Counted from the stretch's first letter, positions 36,910 through 52,603 are shown. The stretch is DNA of 64,000 nt from Siphlonurus alternatus (GCA_949825025.1 OX463782.1:28684759-28748758), one strand, 5' to 3'. The notes: generated by a model from the sequence alone, not told the origin. A program made the numbers and translations.

Positions 36910-39900
36910 AAAATTATAAATAAAGTAAATAAAATTTAAAAAGTGGTGAAAGTTGGTGAGCTTTAAAGGTGTACATAAGTCATTATTTCACGTAATACCC
37001 AAAACAATAAATTTGTAACACATGCATCGTCACGTATATGTGTACCTAAAAACTTAGATATTTTCAATTTAAAATATGATCACATGCATTTTAGATGCAT
37101 GATAGGAATTAATATTCTGAACTCCCATTTTGGCATCATTAATCTTCAGAAATATCCAGCAGCTAATACCTCAAAAATAAATATTAATTAGTAGTAATTA
37201 GTTACGTAATTAACTTCTGCTTCGTTGCTGCTAGTTCAGACAACAGATGAGGGATGGCGCTGCCGTCCGGCGCCTCAAGCTGGCGTCACTCCCAGTGCTG
37301 CCCTCTCTGCTCCAGAGCGTTCACCAAGAGAAGCAAGCGCCAATAGGTCAAGTAGAGTTGAAAATAAGGTATGAAGTTTTTTTCACCGTACCTTTGTCTT
37401 CGTTTCTGGTCCGTGCCATCCGTGCCTAATAAATTCAGGGTCGGTCTGGGAGCAAAGGGCCTGGTTGGTGAACCAGGAAAGAGAGAGAGAGCAACCTGGT
37501 TTTATTTTTCCCTATGCAGGGTTGGTCTGGCCTCATCATGCTGTTTTAGAATCAGCATTTTACATATAAAAAAAGGCACAGGTAATTAATGTACATGAGG
37601 TGATCCCTGTGCTACCCTTTGCTTTTTTTCGTGGTACCATTTTTTGGTTTCATCGCTGTCCCTTCTAGCTATAATATAATTATAACTTGATGATCAGGAT
37701 TCTATCTATTTCTCCGGATACTATACGTTAAATAAATTTAAACTATGCCTTGCCTTGCATAGTGTACATGCCTTGCTAGGACCTACTTAAGATCAACGTC
37801 TACTGTATATTTTCTAAGGCAAGAGTAATGATATTTTTTATTATTTTTAAAATATTTTCAAATTATATTTTATATATAAAGTAAATGTAAATAATATTTT
37901 TGCAATATGAGCTGCTATAACCTAAATAACAATTTGTAAAGTACACTCAATTACACATTTTATAACTTAAAATCCCGTCAGATAATTTCAAGGTTATGCA
38001 AATCGTTTGCCTAGATATAGGTCATTGCGAACATCACCCCTGCAGCCCTGCTGTATGCACCAAATTTATTTTGTTTTGCTGGACAAGTTGCCTAACCTCA
38101 AGGAGAGTTGATTTTTCTAGCAGACGGATAGATTTAAATGATCTGAGTTTAAAACCGTGTATTAATCAATATTATAACTTAAATACAGTTGTGTTAATAT
38201 TAATAATAACACGAATTTTTATTAAACAAATTAATTATAGAGATTAATACATGACATAGAAAATTCGCACTTAAAATGCTGTTTCCTTTTAAAAACTACT
38301 TAAAAGTATTTTTATATATATATTATACTCTTGAAATAAGTTTATCATTATGAAGTAAGATAACGCATTTCAATTTAATATTCCATTACTCATCTGGCAG
38401 TGAGGCAAAAATAAAAATAGATAATCTGTATACCAATTTATTTCTTTCTCAATTTCTTTCTCTTTCATTTTTTACAAAACTGTTAACAGAATTTTGAGAA
38501 GAACACCCTCAGTAAGAAAATTCAGACTACTGCAGACAACTATTACTTTTTTTACACCTCTGCCTAATTTTCTGATGTAGACTCAGAACACTCTCTAAAT
38601 TGCAAAAAATATAGATTAACAATTAAATTTTTGGAGAAGTTGATATACATCTAGCTAAAAAGTTGACGTTCAATACGCCTGCAGAATTGCATTTAAAAAA
38701 AAAAGCAGATGTACTTTAATCAGTGTAATTATTCCATTTTCTTCAGTTCTGTTCAATTTTTACTAATCTTGTTACATATTGGCACAGTTGACTTTGTTTT
38801 TTAGATTTGCAATTTGAGTATTATAATATATGATTGTGTAATATAATTAAATTGTAGTTTAATCTGAAAATACATAAAGAATTATATAATATCATAATTC
38901 AGTGTATAAAAATCCAAAAACATTTTAATGGTAATAATAAGCATTATTATCTTTTTATATAATCAAATAATAATTGCTTTGATATACGTTATCTAAACTC
39001 CTTTTCCATCTGGGATTTGGATATAAAAATCTAATTCTACCACCACTTCCTGATTTGCTATTCAAATCCTAATCAGTTGCGTGGCTTTGCTACGTGTTTG
39101 GAGTGTCATAAAAAAAGAGAAGGAAATCAAGCTGGCAAACTAAAATTTTCTGTTGATGATGATGCCGTTTTTTATGACTCCCGTCTGTTACAGTTTTCCA
39201 TTTTTTTGTTCTCCTCCCCAGGTTTTAATTTGTGTTCCGTGGCTGCCGCCTCCCTGCTGTCGTCCTTCCTGGCCGTTACCTGCCCCCCCTTACCGGCGCG
39301 TGCCGCCACCGCCCCCGCCCCCAGCACACGCTGAACTTGAGCGCAACAAATCGGTTTTACTTTCAGCTTTATAGAACTTTTGCGCATTCTTACGTAAGAG
39401 TTTTTTTTTATTATTTGTAATGTGTAAAAAATAACACATTTATTTTTTATTTTTGTTGTCTTGTTTAAAATATTTTGCTAAAAATTTAAACTGTCACCTC
39501 AAAATAATCGGAAAGTACAAAGTATAACTGTAACTACATTGCTGAAAGCTTGAACGATTAATCTCAGTTACTGCTGGAGTCAAAGAATATTTCCCTGCAA
39601 ACGAATCGAATGAAATAAATTTTAAAAAATCGAGAATGTTCTAAAACTTAATCGCTTATGGTTTGAGCAAATTCAGTCTTGCAGTTTTCTTAAAACAGTT
39701 CCATTTCCGGTTTTCGTACATAAGGCCAATGTTAAACTTCTACCTCAGTTTTCACAAAACTGATTAGACAGATTCGCTTCAAAATTTGTATGCCACCTAT
39801 TGATGGTGAGTTCTTAGTCCCCTGCAAGTCTTGTTGTATTCAGGCGGTACGATTGCGAGATATCAATCTACTGAGATTCATCCTTAAATTTTTACCATGG

Positions 39901-41408
39901 CACCATTCGTAAGACTATCCATACGAGACATCACCAGCAACTTAGGTAAAGTTGTGATTTTCAATTTTACATCATAGTGGCCACTTTTCTTGGTGAAATA
40001 CGTTTCCCATTGCAAAAGCAGTATGTATAAGTATATATACATAATTTTTTTCTTATTCTAACTTATTAAGTTTAATATGTAAATATTTATATTTTTTTAA
40101 TAACGCTTATGATTTTTTTTCATGTACATGATACAAAAAATTTATTGGAAAAGAAACAGTCTCAGGTATGGTAATTAACTGAATGTAAAAAGTTTTCTTG
40201 AAATGTATATTTGTTACTCAGGAGGCGGTGCAGCTGCAAGATCACATCGCAACCTGCGAAATAAAACCTGGTGGACAGTTGCTGACATGCGGGCCGTCTA
40301 GTAGTCGGAAATGGTTAATACCGGGATTGTATGCAATATATTGTAACATGTGTTTGGAGAAAGGACTTGAATACGTGATGTAGCCGCCAAAAACTGAACG
40401 TCAAATTGCAATCATTTATTGATTATATTCCATCATATATAAAAAACGTACCTTTGCTCCCTTCAATGATGTTTTTTGAGGAATCTTAAAAAGCGGCAAA
40501 ATTTTACCAGCGTAGAATCATAAAATAACTTTCCACCTGGCATTGGAAAATCACATTTTTTTTCTTCTTTTTCTATAACATTTCTTTTTTAAAAAATCTT
40601 ACTGGTTTGCACAAAATAAAAATAATAACATCAATCAATGCTAACAATGCAAACTCTATCAGAAAAATTATCGTTATTGTAATAAAATTGTAATGAATTT
40701 ATGCTACTTCGCCAACTTAAAATATTTAAAGATTCCACAATCTAAATTTGAGCATTTCTTTGCAGTTCCTTATATTTTTTATTACAATAAATAATTATAA
40801 ATACCATTAACTTCAAAATTAATAATCAAAAAGTCAAAATTTTATTAAAATAATTGACATATTAAATAAAATGGGTTCATGCAATTTGTTTACAATATCA
40901 GTGGGGACAAGTATACCAACAATGCACCTATGAGGGTGGTGGTGTACTATAGGTGTGGGAACCAGCAACGTATGTTGGCACAATAACAGTTATAACGTGA
41001 GTCTACTGCATGCCACGGACGCCGCCGCAGATTGCGTCATTAGCTACTTTATAAAAGCTAAGGGTAGCGGCAAAGTGAGAGTAGGGAGGGGAGGGAGGAG
41101 GATTGTTGTCGACGCTATAACGGATATCAGCGGATTTTTATTGTGTAAAAGTTTATAAAATGCAGCTTGCAGTGGGGATTGATGAGACAAGAGGGTAGGT
41201 AAAAGTGTGCTACGAGGCGTGCCTGTCTGCAGGCCACAGGTGCGCGGGGATGCTACAAAAACAACAGACGGTGGACGAGCGATCTTTTCCCGCCTGCCCT
41301 CCCACCCTCAAACAACTCTCCCTATCTAGAAACACTCTCACTGCCACAGACATAACGACGTAACTTAACCATAGTCTACCTGTATATGCTCTATGCTGGA
41401 TACTTTAA
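36906..41408. other. Gene-free interval with islets
   Basis: No supportable gene. GC-rich patches at 37.24-37.35 kb (a 60-codon open frame, unrecognised), 39.22-39.34 kb (Pro/Ala-coding in two frames, compositional) and 40.95-41.33 kb (with CCACAGGTGCGCGGGG and several G-rich runs). A family B repeat fragment lies at 38046-38103. The rest is AT-rich. Confidence 0.5.
38046..38103 (+). repeat. Dispersed-repeat fragment (family B)
   Basis: CCCTGCTGTATGCACC followed by GGACAAGTTGCCTAACCTCA. It matches 33382-33441 (opposite orientation) along its length and parts of 9753-9783 and 18761-18808. Confidence 0.5.
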
Positions 41409-41856
41409 TGCTTAACCTGAGAAATTTGGACGAAAAATTCGCCACAACAGATTTTCTTCAAATTAATTTGGTGGACTTACAACAATCGTCAAATTAGCTC
41501 TGAATTTTTTCGGAATTTTTTAACCGTTGGTTTAATTATAATTAATTTATTTAAATGAGAATTTTGTATCCTTCCAATGTTAAATTTGTTAATTAGCATT
41601 GAAAAAAAACTATACAACAGATTCTTTTACTTTTTTTTTTACTAAAACCTAATTTTTTAGACTATTTTTCAATTGTTTTCATATATTTTGAACCGTGGCG
41701 ATGATCGTTTCTTATATGTGATGAGAAATGTGGCAACGTTCTCAAGGACTGATGTCACCACCCCCTCCTAAAAAAATTATTCGCATTCCAATGCAAACAG
41801 TGTTGCCACTATAGCCACGCCTCTTGACCTTGACAGACAAATTCTCAGGTTATACC
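41409..41856. mobile_element. TTAA-flanked non-autonomous element, copy 1
   Basis: A 448-bp element bounded by TTAA at 41405-41408 and 41857-41860. The left end reads TGCTTAACCTGAGAAATTT; the right end is the inverted GGTATAACCTGAGAATTT. Its interior is nearly identical to 52655-53110. Duplication of TTAA is typical of the piggyBac superfamily. It contains no transposase, so it would be a MITE of such a family. The class is inferred from the target site, since the terminal bases are not a textbook piggyBac end. Confidence 0.8.
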
Positions 41857-42985
41857 TTAATGCAAAAGTTAATTATATTCAAATAATTAAAATAATTTTA
41901 TAATATACATATGTAAGATATCAGGACATTTAGGTCTATTTTAAAAGAACGAGTATTATGAAAGTTACTTAAATTGTCATAAATTTTATTGATAAATAAC
42001 TTTAGAATTAAAGCCAAATACTTTGAAAATCAAATGGAGTTATGTGCTGTGGGTTATTAATTTATCAGGAATTATGTTTTTATTTATATGAATTTGTTGA
42101 AATCACACAGTGAATTTTGTCGTATAAAAATTGTATGTGTAAAAAACACTGTAATTTTTATTAGTTAAAAAAAAGCAGAATAATTTCCAATATTTATAAA
42201 AATATTAAAGTATTTATAAAAATATAATAATGAAAGCTTAGTAAAAATCATCATAATCATAATGCAAATCCAATTCTTTATAACCGTGCAGTTTCAATTA
42301 ATCATGCACGCGTAATTAAAAACACACCTAAATTGTCACCTTTATAACGGTTTTGACCGGATATATTAAAAAAAAATATGTTAGCTGAAGTTTTATTAAT
42401 CATGATTCATGGTCATTAATTATCCATGGTAAATTGAAGGTTTTTATGATTATGTAAATTTTTAATACATGTTAAATCCTAGAGAATCAAATTGATTTTC
42501 TATAAGATTGTAATTTTTGTATTATAAAAAATATTAAAACTTAAAAGGTCAAAAGATTTGGATCAATGATGTCATTTTTAAATATTTTAATTGTTAAATA
42601 CACACGTATAATATTTTAAAACATGTCACGCAGTTCATACAAACTTCTTATATTGAGTACATACAAAGTCTTTGTGTTATACCATACGTCATGTTTAAAA
42701 AGTAGTTCTTTTTATTAAGTAAATCAACGCGAAAAATAATATACAACATTTTATAATTTAGTTTAAAACTTTATTGACATAGAGTGAAAAAATACTTAAC
42801 TTATTGACTTAATCAAAGTTTAAGAAGTTTACAGCACTTGTTCTGCATAATTTACCAGCACGTTCAATTTATATTGGTATATTTAGACAGCTGTTTTAAA
42901 TTTCTTAGTAATAATTTTTCCCATAGAACTTTTTTTTTTTTTTAATAATAAATATATACCTCTGCTATAATAAAAAGTTGGAGAA
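41857..42985. other. Gene-free AT-rich interval
   Basis: Very AT-rich; no coding, RNA or repeat structure recognised. Confidence 0.5.
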
Positions 42986-43112
42986 AATAGGTCTGTTCGT
43001 AAACCCTGCTCGGTGTACACTTTGTGCACCCAATCGACCTTATGTACATGCGATATAAGGTCGATTGGGTGTAGAAAGTGTACACGGAGCAGGGTTTACG
43101 AACAGGCCTATT
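42986..43112. repeat. 127-bp inverted repeat (hairpin)
   Basis: Arms of 58 bp (42986-43043 and 43055-43112) with few mismatches and an 11-bp loop. Arms include GTTCGTAAACCCTGCTC and ACCCAATCGACCTTAT. GC-richer than its surroundings. It could be a small MITE or a structured transcribed stem. Confidence 0.85.
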
Positions 43113-44210
43113 ATTTCTTTGCATTCAAATAAGTATAATAAACTATACGTTTATGTTTTTTCAAATAAACGTTTCAGAGCCTTTTCGGGGGTTGCTAGAG
43201 TACTCGACGTAAAAGATTGTTTTCTATATCGGAAGAATTGGATATTTATTTTGTATCGTGTAATTATGTATGCTTTGCATTTTTTACGAAATGCAATAAA
43301 AAAAATAGTAAAGCTCATACATTCCTCAGACATTTTAATGTCACATATATGCATTTTATAATATGGTTATATACAAAGTACAATTTAAATTTATAAATCA
43401 CATAATAATATATAGGCAGTTCGTCTCAAGCTCGAGCAAATTCGTGCTTCTCTTGAAAATGCAATGCCTTATTAGGAAAAATTATATTTTTTTCCACAGC
43501 CAATGCAATGATCATTAATAATATAAAATAATTTTCTGTTCCATGCCCGTAAATTTATTTATATATACTTTTATGTACTGTACATGTCCTATAGTTTCTT
43601 TCATAGATTTCACTCTCCCTTGTATTCCCAGTAATCTATGCAGTGTGTGAAGAGTTAAAAGATTCAAGTCTGCATGCAATAATGTAAATTTATGCATCAA
43701 TAAAGATTCACTGCTTAGTCATTGAGAGTAATAATTTGATGCCCTACCGACATCGATACGCCAGGCAGGTAACAATGGCTCAACAATGGTCCAGTTCGCA
43801 CCCCAAGTAAAGCACACACCCATCAATTCTCAATATTAATTATGCAACAATAAAAAATGGATCAAAATATCATCATTTTGCTAAGTCATGTTTATTTGAT
43901 TAATTTAAATAATGTATAAAGAGTGGCAGTTTTATGTGCATGAAATTATGAAATGAAGTATCGTATAAAATCAAAATATATTGATATATACGTTACTGTG
44001 TAACAAACGTCGTTATAAATATTAAAATATAGCGTATATGAAAATTATATTTAAATTTACGGATGCGTTAAATTGTTTTCTTAAACTTCCTTGAGACTTA
44101 AAAATTAAATTAGTTATATGTACAACTAAAAAATAGAACAAATGAGACTGTAGATATACTCATCTGACATATTAAAATTTACTCCTGGCACCTAATGTAC
44201 CTATATTAAC
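43113..44210. other. Gene-free interval
   Basis: AT-rich. A 98-codon open frame starting inside the hairpin (43065-43361) has no recognisable domain and is rejected. Nothing else recognised. Confidence 0.5.
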
Positions 44211-44579
44211 TTAAAGCGAAATGTTTTGTGAATGAATATATTCAAATTATATTGACATTCAAATTTAGCAAGTGTCATTAGGAATTCACTCTGACCGTTT
44301 GACGTTAATTGAAAATCGCCAAAAAGCTTCCTCAATAATATGTCATAAATTTTTCTTGGTAATTCTATTTACATAATATTTAATTCCTATATATTAAAGC
44401 GAAATGTTTTGTGAATGAATATATTGACATTCAAATTTAGCAAGTGTCATTAGGAATTCACTCTGACCGTTTGACGTTAATTGAAAAACGCTAAGAGGCT
44501 TTCTCAATAATATATTAATTATAACAATTTTTCTTGGTACTTATATTCACATAATTTTTTAATGACTCTATAATACGCG

Positions 44580-44585
<6 letters not shown>
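44211..44585. repeat. Two-copy tandem duplication, 183-bp period
   Basis: The block starting TTAAAGCGAAATGTTTTGTG recurs 183 bp later (44211 and 44394). Both copies continue with TGACATTCAAATTTAGCAAG and GACCGTTTGACGTTAATTG. The copies differ by small indels (12 bp missing near the start of copy 2) and substitutions. Confidence 0.85.

Positions 44586-44618
<33 letters not shown>
44586..44618. repeat. Poly-A tract
   Basis: Thirty-three consecutive A residues directly after the tandem duplication. Confidence 0.95.
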
Positions 44619-44619
<1 letters not shown>

Positions 44620-44713
44620 AGATATGTATTGTATTCGATTATTGTTTTAAAACTCGGGATTTTATTTTGGTGACATTTTGTATACATTTTAAATAACAAA
44701 ATTGTACGTACAT

Positions 44714-44726
44714 CATATATTATATA

Positions 44727-44785
<59 letters not shown>
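44714..44785. repeat. (AT)n microsatellite
   Basis: AT dinucleotide tract with two slips near the left end. Confidence 0.95.
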
Positions 44786-47119
<2,334 letters not shown>

Positions 47120-47324
47120 AACAAAAAATAAATTATTTATAAAAATTAAAAAGGCATGAAAACCTCTCAAATCATTATTCTTTTTGTTCGTTATTATTTA
47201 TATGTACCTGGATAGTGTAATTAACCTTTTTTTTAAATATAATTTTATAAAATATCAAACACTACATTTCTGTTTATAGATTGGTCTTAATGAGATTTCA
47301 AGAGAAACTTCTGCAAGTACAATT

Positions 47325-47435
47325 GCGCTCACCTGCGAGCGGGTCAGCTGAGACATGTCTATATAAGATCGCTGGGACTGGACGCCGGCTTCTCTGTGAC
47401 AAAGGCACCTGCATCTTTTATTGCAGGTGCTTGGC
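47325..47435. promoter_or_regulatory. E-box cluster in a GC-richer islet
   Basis: CACCTGC (47330), CAGCTG (47345) and the inverted pair GCACCTGCA (47405-47413) and TGCAGGTGC (47422-47430). Three of the four read GCAGGTG on one strand, the form preferred by proneural bHLH proteins in insects. No coding support in the surrounding open frames. Proposed as a candidate enhancer; the link to the Senseless-like gene 16 kb away is inference. Confidence 0.35.
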
Positions 47436-49188
47436 TTGGCGGTTACCCTGATTCCTACTCTCACATGAGACCGTTTACCGAGCTTTTAGACCTACCAAAT
47501 TTTTTTGATGATAGCCATCGCCTCGCCTCATCAGCTCGCACGCTGGTCACTCTAAACTTCCGGCCAGCATGCATGCGTGACACCACCGGCCAAACACTCT
47601 ATATATTATATGTACAACTGCCGGCCACTTGTCTCCACGATACCTGCATATACCTGTTTGTCCAATCCTGGGAAACTAAGGACACATCGAGTTCTCACGT
47701 AAGAAATTACATCAGAAGCAGCTTGCTTATTTTGCTATCATTTCATCCAGTTGCGGAAAAAAATTTATATATGTTAATAAATTGTAAAAAAGATATATAT
47801 AATATATTAATCATAGATTTAAATTTTATTTTTTTTTAATTATTTCATGTGTAAGTAGCTTATCATCAAATCAATTTTATGCTTTTACTTTTAATAAATT
47901 TGTAATTAATTTTGATGCTTAGAAGCAACAATTATTTTTATATATAACCTTTTACGCTTCTCTCTTCATTGATAATGAGAACTGTTTTCATATATATTTT
48001 TTTCATCACATAAAAAAGTCGAAACAAAAGCAATATCACATCAACACATTTTTCAATAAAATTATAACTCTTTAAGGTAGTCATTATGGTTTTGCTGTAA
48101 TCGATAGAATACGCTGTAATCTTTATGATTAATACTCTAAAAATTATTTACTTATATATTTTTGACAGACAAAGGATATAACATAGATGCCATCTTTCTG
48201 GTCAAAAAAGTATACTGAACATTTTATAGAACTACTAACATGGTTTAAGAGATAATCACATTCATTATTGGGAAATGAAGATCATTTATAATGCAGTATT
48301 GTCAAGAGAGACCTCTATATTCATTAAATCTTAACGCTTGAAAATTTGACGAGGAATGCATGCTACCATTTTTCCTATAATTTAGAGAGTGATATTATAT
48401 GTCATAAAATCATATTTATTGCTTTTCGATTGTACAGTCATCACCTCTGAAAATTTCCCTTTACAGTCTTGTCCAGGTTCTGCGAGTTTGTCACAATGAC
48501 GATCAACAAGGCTGCAAAAGGAAACTTTTAGGGGCAATGATGAGTGTATGTTACAACATAATCATGGTGTGTTTTGTTCAATTGAGTCCTCTTTGTGTAT
48601 TAAATCTTAGCGCTTGAAAATTTAAATGAGAGGTGTTACATTTTTTTCTGATTAGATTAAACAATTTCTCTCCTAATCTCTAACACCAGCTTGATCCAAG
48701 AAGGGGGCGTGGCAGGGTCGCTGGACTCGCGGCCAGGCAGCTGAGGACCGGCGGCCAAGCGGGCAGCAGGTGCCTTGGCCATGGAGGTAACGGACAATCG
48801 ATCTGTGACCACGTGGGGCCAGCACTTAACTTTGCATGTTCGTAATAACCGCCGAGTCTGCTAATTTGTTGCTCGAGTAGTCCATCACGAGACGGACATT
48901 TCAATGTAAAAACCGTTTTTGTAGACTTAAAATTTCTATTACTAAGAATTAAAGTATTATACAAAAAGGAGTGATGATTTTATCATGTTTTTAATTCAAT
49001 AAGAATGTCATGACTTTAAATATTATATATGTAAAATATACTTAAATGACTATTTGTTTTATTTTTTATTTTAAATAAAAAATAATTTAAATAAATTATT
49101 TATTTTTTATAGTATAATTTATTTAGTTCATTTGTTTAACAATGACAAATTTTTAAGGGTCAAATTTGAAATTTAACAAAGTATACTA
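47436..49188. other. Gene-free interval
   Basis: Moderately GC-rich up to about 47.70 kb, with a 147-codon open frame (47396-47839) that runs into AT-rich low-complexity sequence and shows no domain. A GC-rich islet lies at 48.69-48.85 kb (GGGGGCGTGGCAGGGTCGC). The family C fragment 48433-48548 is described separately. The rest is AT-rich. Confidence 0.45.
48433..48548. repeat. Short relative of the family C TIR element
   Basis: Imperfect inverted arms: TACAGTCATCACCTCTGAAA on the left and, inverted, TACACTCATCATTGCCCCTA on the right, followed by CCTTTWCAGYCTTGT-like blocks. It shares these with the ends of 32646-33052 and looks like an internally deleted derivative. Confidence 0.5.
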
Positions 49189-49231
49189 TATAGCAAGGTG
49201 TATAGAGGTTTATACTATACACCTTGCTATA
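49189..49231. repeat. 17-bp inverted repeat
   Basis: TATAGCAAGGTGTATAG at 49189-49205 and its exact complement at 49215-49231, 9 bp apart, just upstream of the 49261-49472 element. Confidence 0.7.
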
Positions 49232-49260
49232 GAGCACCATGTGCAGGACACATGCGCATA

Positions 49261-49472
49261 AAGGTGGATTTTCATGGGCGGCAACGACGACGCGGCGCGA
49301 TTTGACATAAAAGATGGGAAATCGTATGCGGTGGCGAATTCGCCGGTAATCGCGTCAATTACGATGCTCTTTTTCTTTTAATCGCCCAATATGGCCGCCA
49401 ATGGATGTCACAGCAAGTGCGCTTTATTCGCGTCGTGTCGCAGGCTGGAAATCGCTCATGAAAATCCACCTT
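49261..49472. mobile_element. TA-flanked 212-bp MITE (intact copy)
   Basis: Ends AAGGTGGATTTTCATG and its exact complement, bounded by TA on both sides (49259-49260 and 49473-49474). TA duplication is the hallmark of Tc1/mariner-type insertion. The interior is GC-rich and CpG-containing (GACGCGGCGCGATTT, GAATTCGCCGGTAATCGCGT) and is shared with the interrupted copy at 52604-53279. No coding capacity. Confidence 0.85.
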
Positions 49473-49474
49473 TA

Positions 49475-52426
49475 CATGGTAAAATATCCATATTTACTAA
49501 TTATTAATTACACACTATTGGATATAAGATGAAATTTAAAGTGCATTCCTTAAAAAAACGAGAAACTACATTTCTAGTTTAGACCTTACGAATGCGAACT
49601 GCTATATTGTATAGTTGAAAAACAATGCAATGATCGGCAACGTTTGATTGATAATGTAACTGAACACCGCTGACCTCACGCCAATGTAATTATGATTGAC
49701 AACAGATGCGAGGTGAGCTACTCGATATGATGCCCCACTTCCTGGGGTGGGTGCAACGAGGGTCGCCACCCCTCCATATCACCTGGGGGTTCTTCTTTGT
49801 ACCATCAAGTCAAACGCTGACTCGATTTGCCATGCACGGAAGTAAAAATAAAACAAAAAATCATCCATCCTCTCTCTCATTTCAAACTTTATTGTTGTTT
49901 ATGGTAGCAGCTGTCAAAGATTTAAATTTGAACTTTTTTTTATAATTTATAAAACCTGTGCATGCAGCTTGCGTTATATTTTTATTCAATACGCACCTTG
50001 CGCGTGTTAAATAATTAAGGCATTGCTTTCTTATATACCATGCAATCATCATTAATAAAATAGTTTTTCATATTTTTGTATGATTTATAATTTTCAATAA
50101 TAATAATTGTTATCATAATATATATATTATTTTTTATAAACATAGATCAGAAATAGCTATATTTAATTAACATTACGATATATTATACTATGTATCACAT
50201 ATTAAATGTCAATTTATTCTTAATATACTTTACTACTGATTTCTTTCTTTGATTCAAACGGTATATACAAAAAAAAAATAGAAAACTTTATAATTATACT
50301 AAGGCATGCATGCACCTGTCTAAAACTTAAAAATTGGAGGTAGAAGATACACCTTGATGTTACCATTTTAAACTATGCCTCACAGGTATTCTACTACAAG
50401 GAATCAAAGGTGTTTTCATTTTGAAGAATCTCTGATTTGAATTGAAGTGTATTTTTCATATATTTTATTTAATTCCGATAATATGATGGTTTTTAACTGT
50501 CTCAGAAATCGGAAAATTCGACTTACTTTTTATATGATTTAACGACGCTGTTGAACTTACATCTACTAAGATGGTGATTAACATGAAAGATAATATGTCT
50601 TCAATGATAAAAGTTTATATATCTTTTAATTAAAGTGCATGATTGTCCTATTTCTACGATACATCCCTCATATATTATACTGCATATTTAACGATGGTGC
50701 AGATGTCATAATATACATTCATTTAATTTTTTTCTAAATTTTCAAAAAAGAATTTCATTATTAGCAAGAACTGAATCGGCAATATGTTCAGCCATTTAAT
50801 TTTAATATTTTTACTGTGACATATAGATTTCAAAAATGATAATTATACTTATGCTCAAATTTTTTCCATAAATTTATTAAACTTCTTTCCTTTAACACCT
50901 GCGTCAATCATCTCGAGCGAGCAGATGACAAACTGAAGATGATATACTACATTTCTGAAATCCTTATCAATTTAACGTTCCCAAGTTATTCTGTCAAAAT
51001 ACAACACGGTCACAACTCAAGACGTATATACGATGGTTACAGTGCATGACCCGCGACCCGGAGCATTGTTGCTGCTGTTGTCCTGTAACTTACTCGCGAG
51101 ATTTATGTGTGAGGGTGGGCGGCGGGCGGGCCTACCCTAATCCAGCTTGCGTAGTGTGGGAGAGAGGGAGAGGATTGGGCATGCGAGCGCGAGATGCGGG
51201 CTCACCTGCCACCACGCCCGCCAAAAGTGCGAGGTATATATAATAGCCTCTGTTACATGGTCCGTGAGTTTAAACTCAAAATTTGTCATCAAATTTGTTG
51301 CTATTAATTAAGATTATATCATGTGTTATATTATACGACAATTATACGACGTTTCTATTATTTTACAGTATTTAAAATAATTTTGTGTATTACATCACTA
51401 TCATATCACTATACATATTAATTTATAGTATAAATTTATGGTGATAAAAACATGTTTGTATGCATGATTATATTATGAGAAAAATAGGATAAATGTTTAT
51501 TATTTTTCATTTCCATGATAATCATTTTTACTTTAGTTAATCAAAGTTATTATAATATCAATGTATATTTAAAACTTATCTGATGTCTTAAAAAAAATCA
51601 TAATTCAAATTATATAATAAAGCAACATATTAATTAGTTTTACTTTTTATGGACTCCATAAAACCATTTCCTTTTTATTGACATGTAATTGCCATTAAAA
51701 TAAAAATGTTCAGTTTTGTTAAATTCAAAGCATGTCTTGAACCCAGTGCATAAATTAATTATTCATTAATTATTAAAAATAATAAAAATTATTATAAATC
51801 ATAAAAATATAAATTTTGAATTGATTGAATCTCATTATCTCCTCCGCAAATTTCTCTCTGCATGACGGCAAAATTTCAACGTAAAAAGCGTACTAACATT
51901 TTTTTTTTTTTTTTTTTTTTTTTGCGTGCCAAGACAACATTTTTGCCGATGTAAATTACATTAATCGAGGACATAACATTTCAGGTTTTCACCGCACATA
52001 AATTACACAATTTAGTATTCTTGGAGCAAAAGAAAAAAAAATGTAGCTGTGAAAACTCTTTTATAGTTAAGCTGTTACACTTGAGTTTATTATTTTTTTT
52101 TTTTTCTATATGCAACTCTCATGGTAATTTATGTTTTACTTTATATTGATGTGGTTTTTATTTTAATGACGCCAACTGATACAACGATGAAATTGACACC
52201 ATTGAAATATTTTGTGTCATTATTATTATATTTTAAATATATATGTACGACAAATGCTCTTTATATCTGTTTTAAATATATATTATTTGGTCTCTCTGTT
52301 AAGGACACAATCAAAACACATCATGTATAATATAAACAATCGACTCAATCGATTCGTGATTCAAGGATTGAAAATTTACAACACAATTTTTCCTGCATAT
52401 TTAAATACAGATCTTCTAGTTATGTG
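49475..52426. other. Gene-free interval
   Basis: AT-rich. Small GC-rich patches at 49.70-49.80 and 51.04-51.24 kb. The second has CTCACCTGCC and GCGGGCGGGCC and ends GAGGTATATATAA, a TATA-like sequence without an identifiable transcript. CACCTG E-boxes also occur near 50.31 and 50.90 kb. A poly-T tract of about 25 nt lies at 51.90 kb. Confidence 0.45.
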
Positions 52427-52517
52427 ACTGTGACGTCATATTAGTCATGCAATGTTTTTTGTTTTTTTCCTTTGCTTTTGTGTGTTAAATATTTGCATGA
52501 CTATGTGACGTCACAGT
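52427..52517. repeat. 91-bp inverted repeat with paired TGACGTCA
   Basis: Ends ACTGTGACGTCA and the inverted match, followed on both sides by AGTCATGCAA. Each arm carries a CRE palindrome (52431 and 52506). Arms of about 26 bp around an AT-rich loop. MITE-like. Confidence 0.75.
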
Positions 52518-52603
52518 ATTTTGCAGCAAAACTTTAAAGGTGTTAAAGGAAAAAAAAATATGGAAATTTTTGATAATACATAAATTGAGGTCCTCCCATC
52601 CTA

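Noticed and set aside
47396..47839. 147-codon plus-strand open frame
   Set aside because: The longest frame in the window, but composition shifts abruptly from GC-rich to AT-rich filler inside it, and no domain or splice signals support it.
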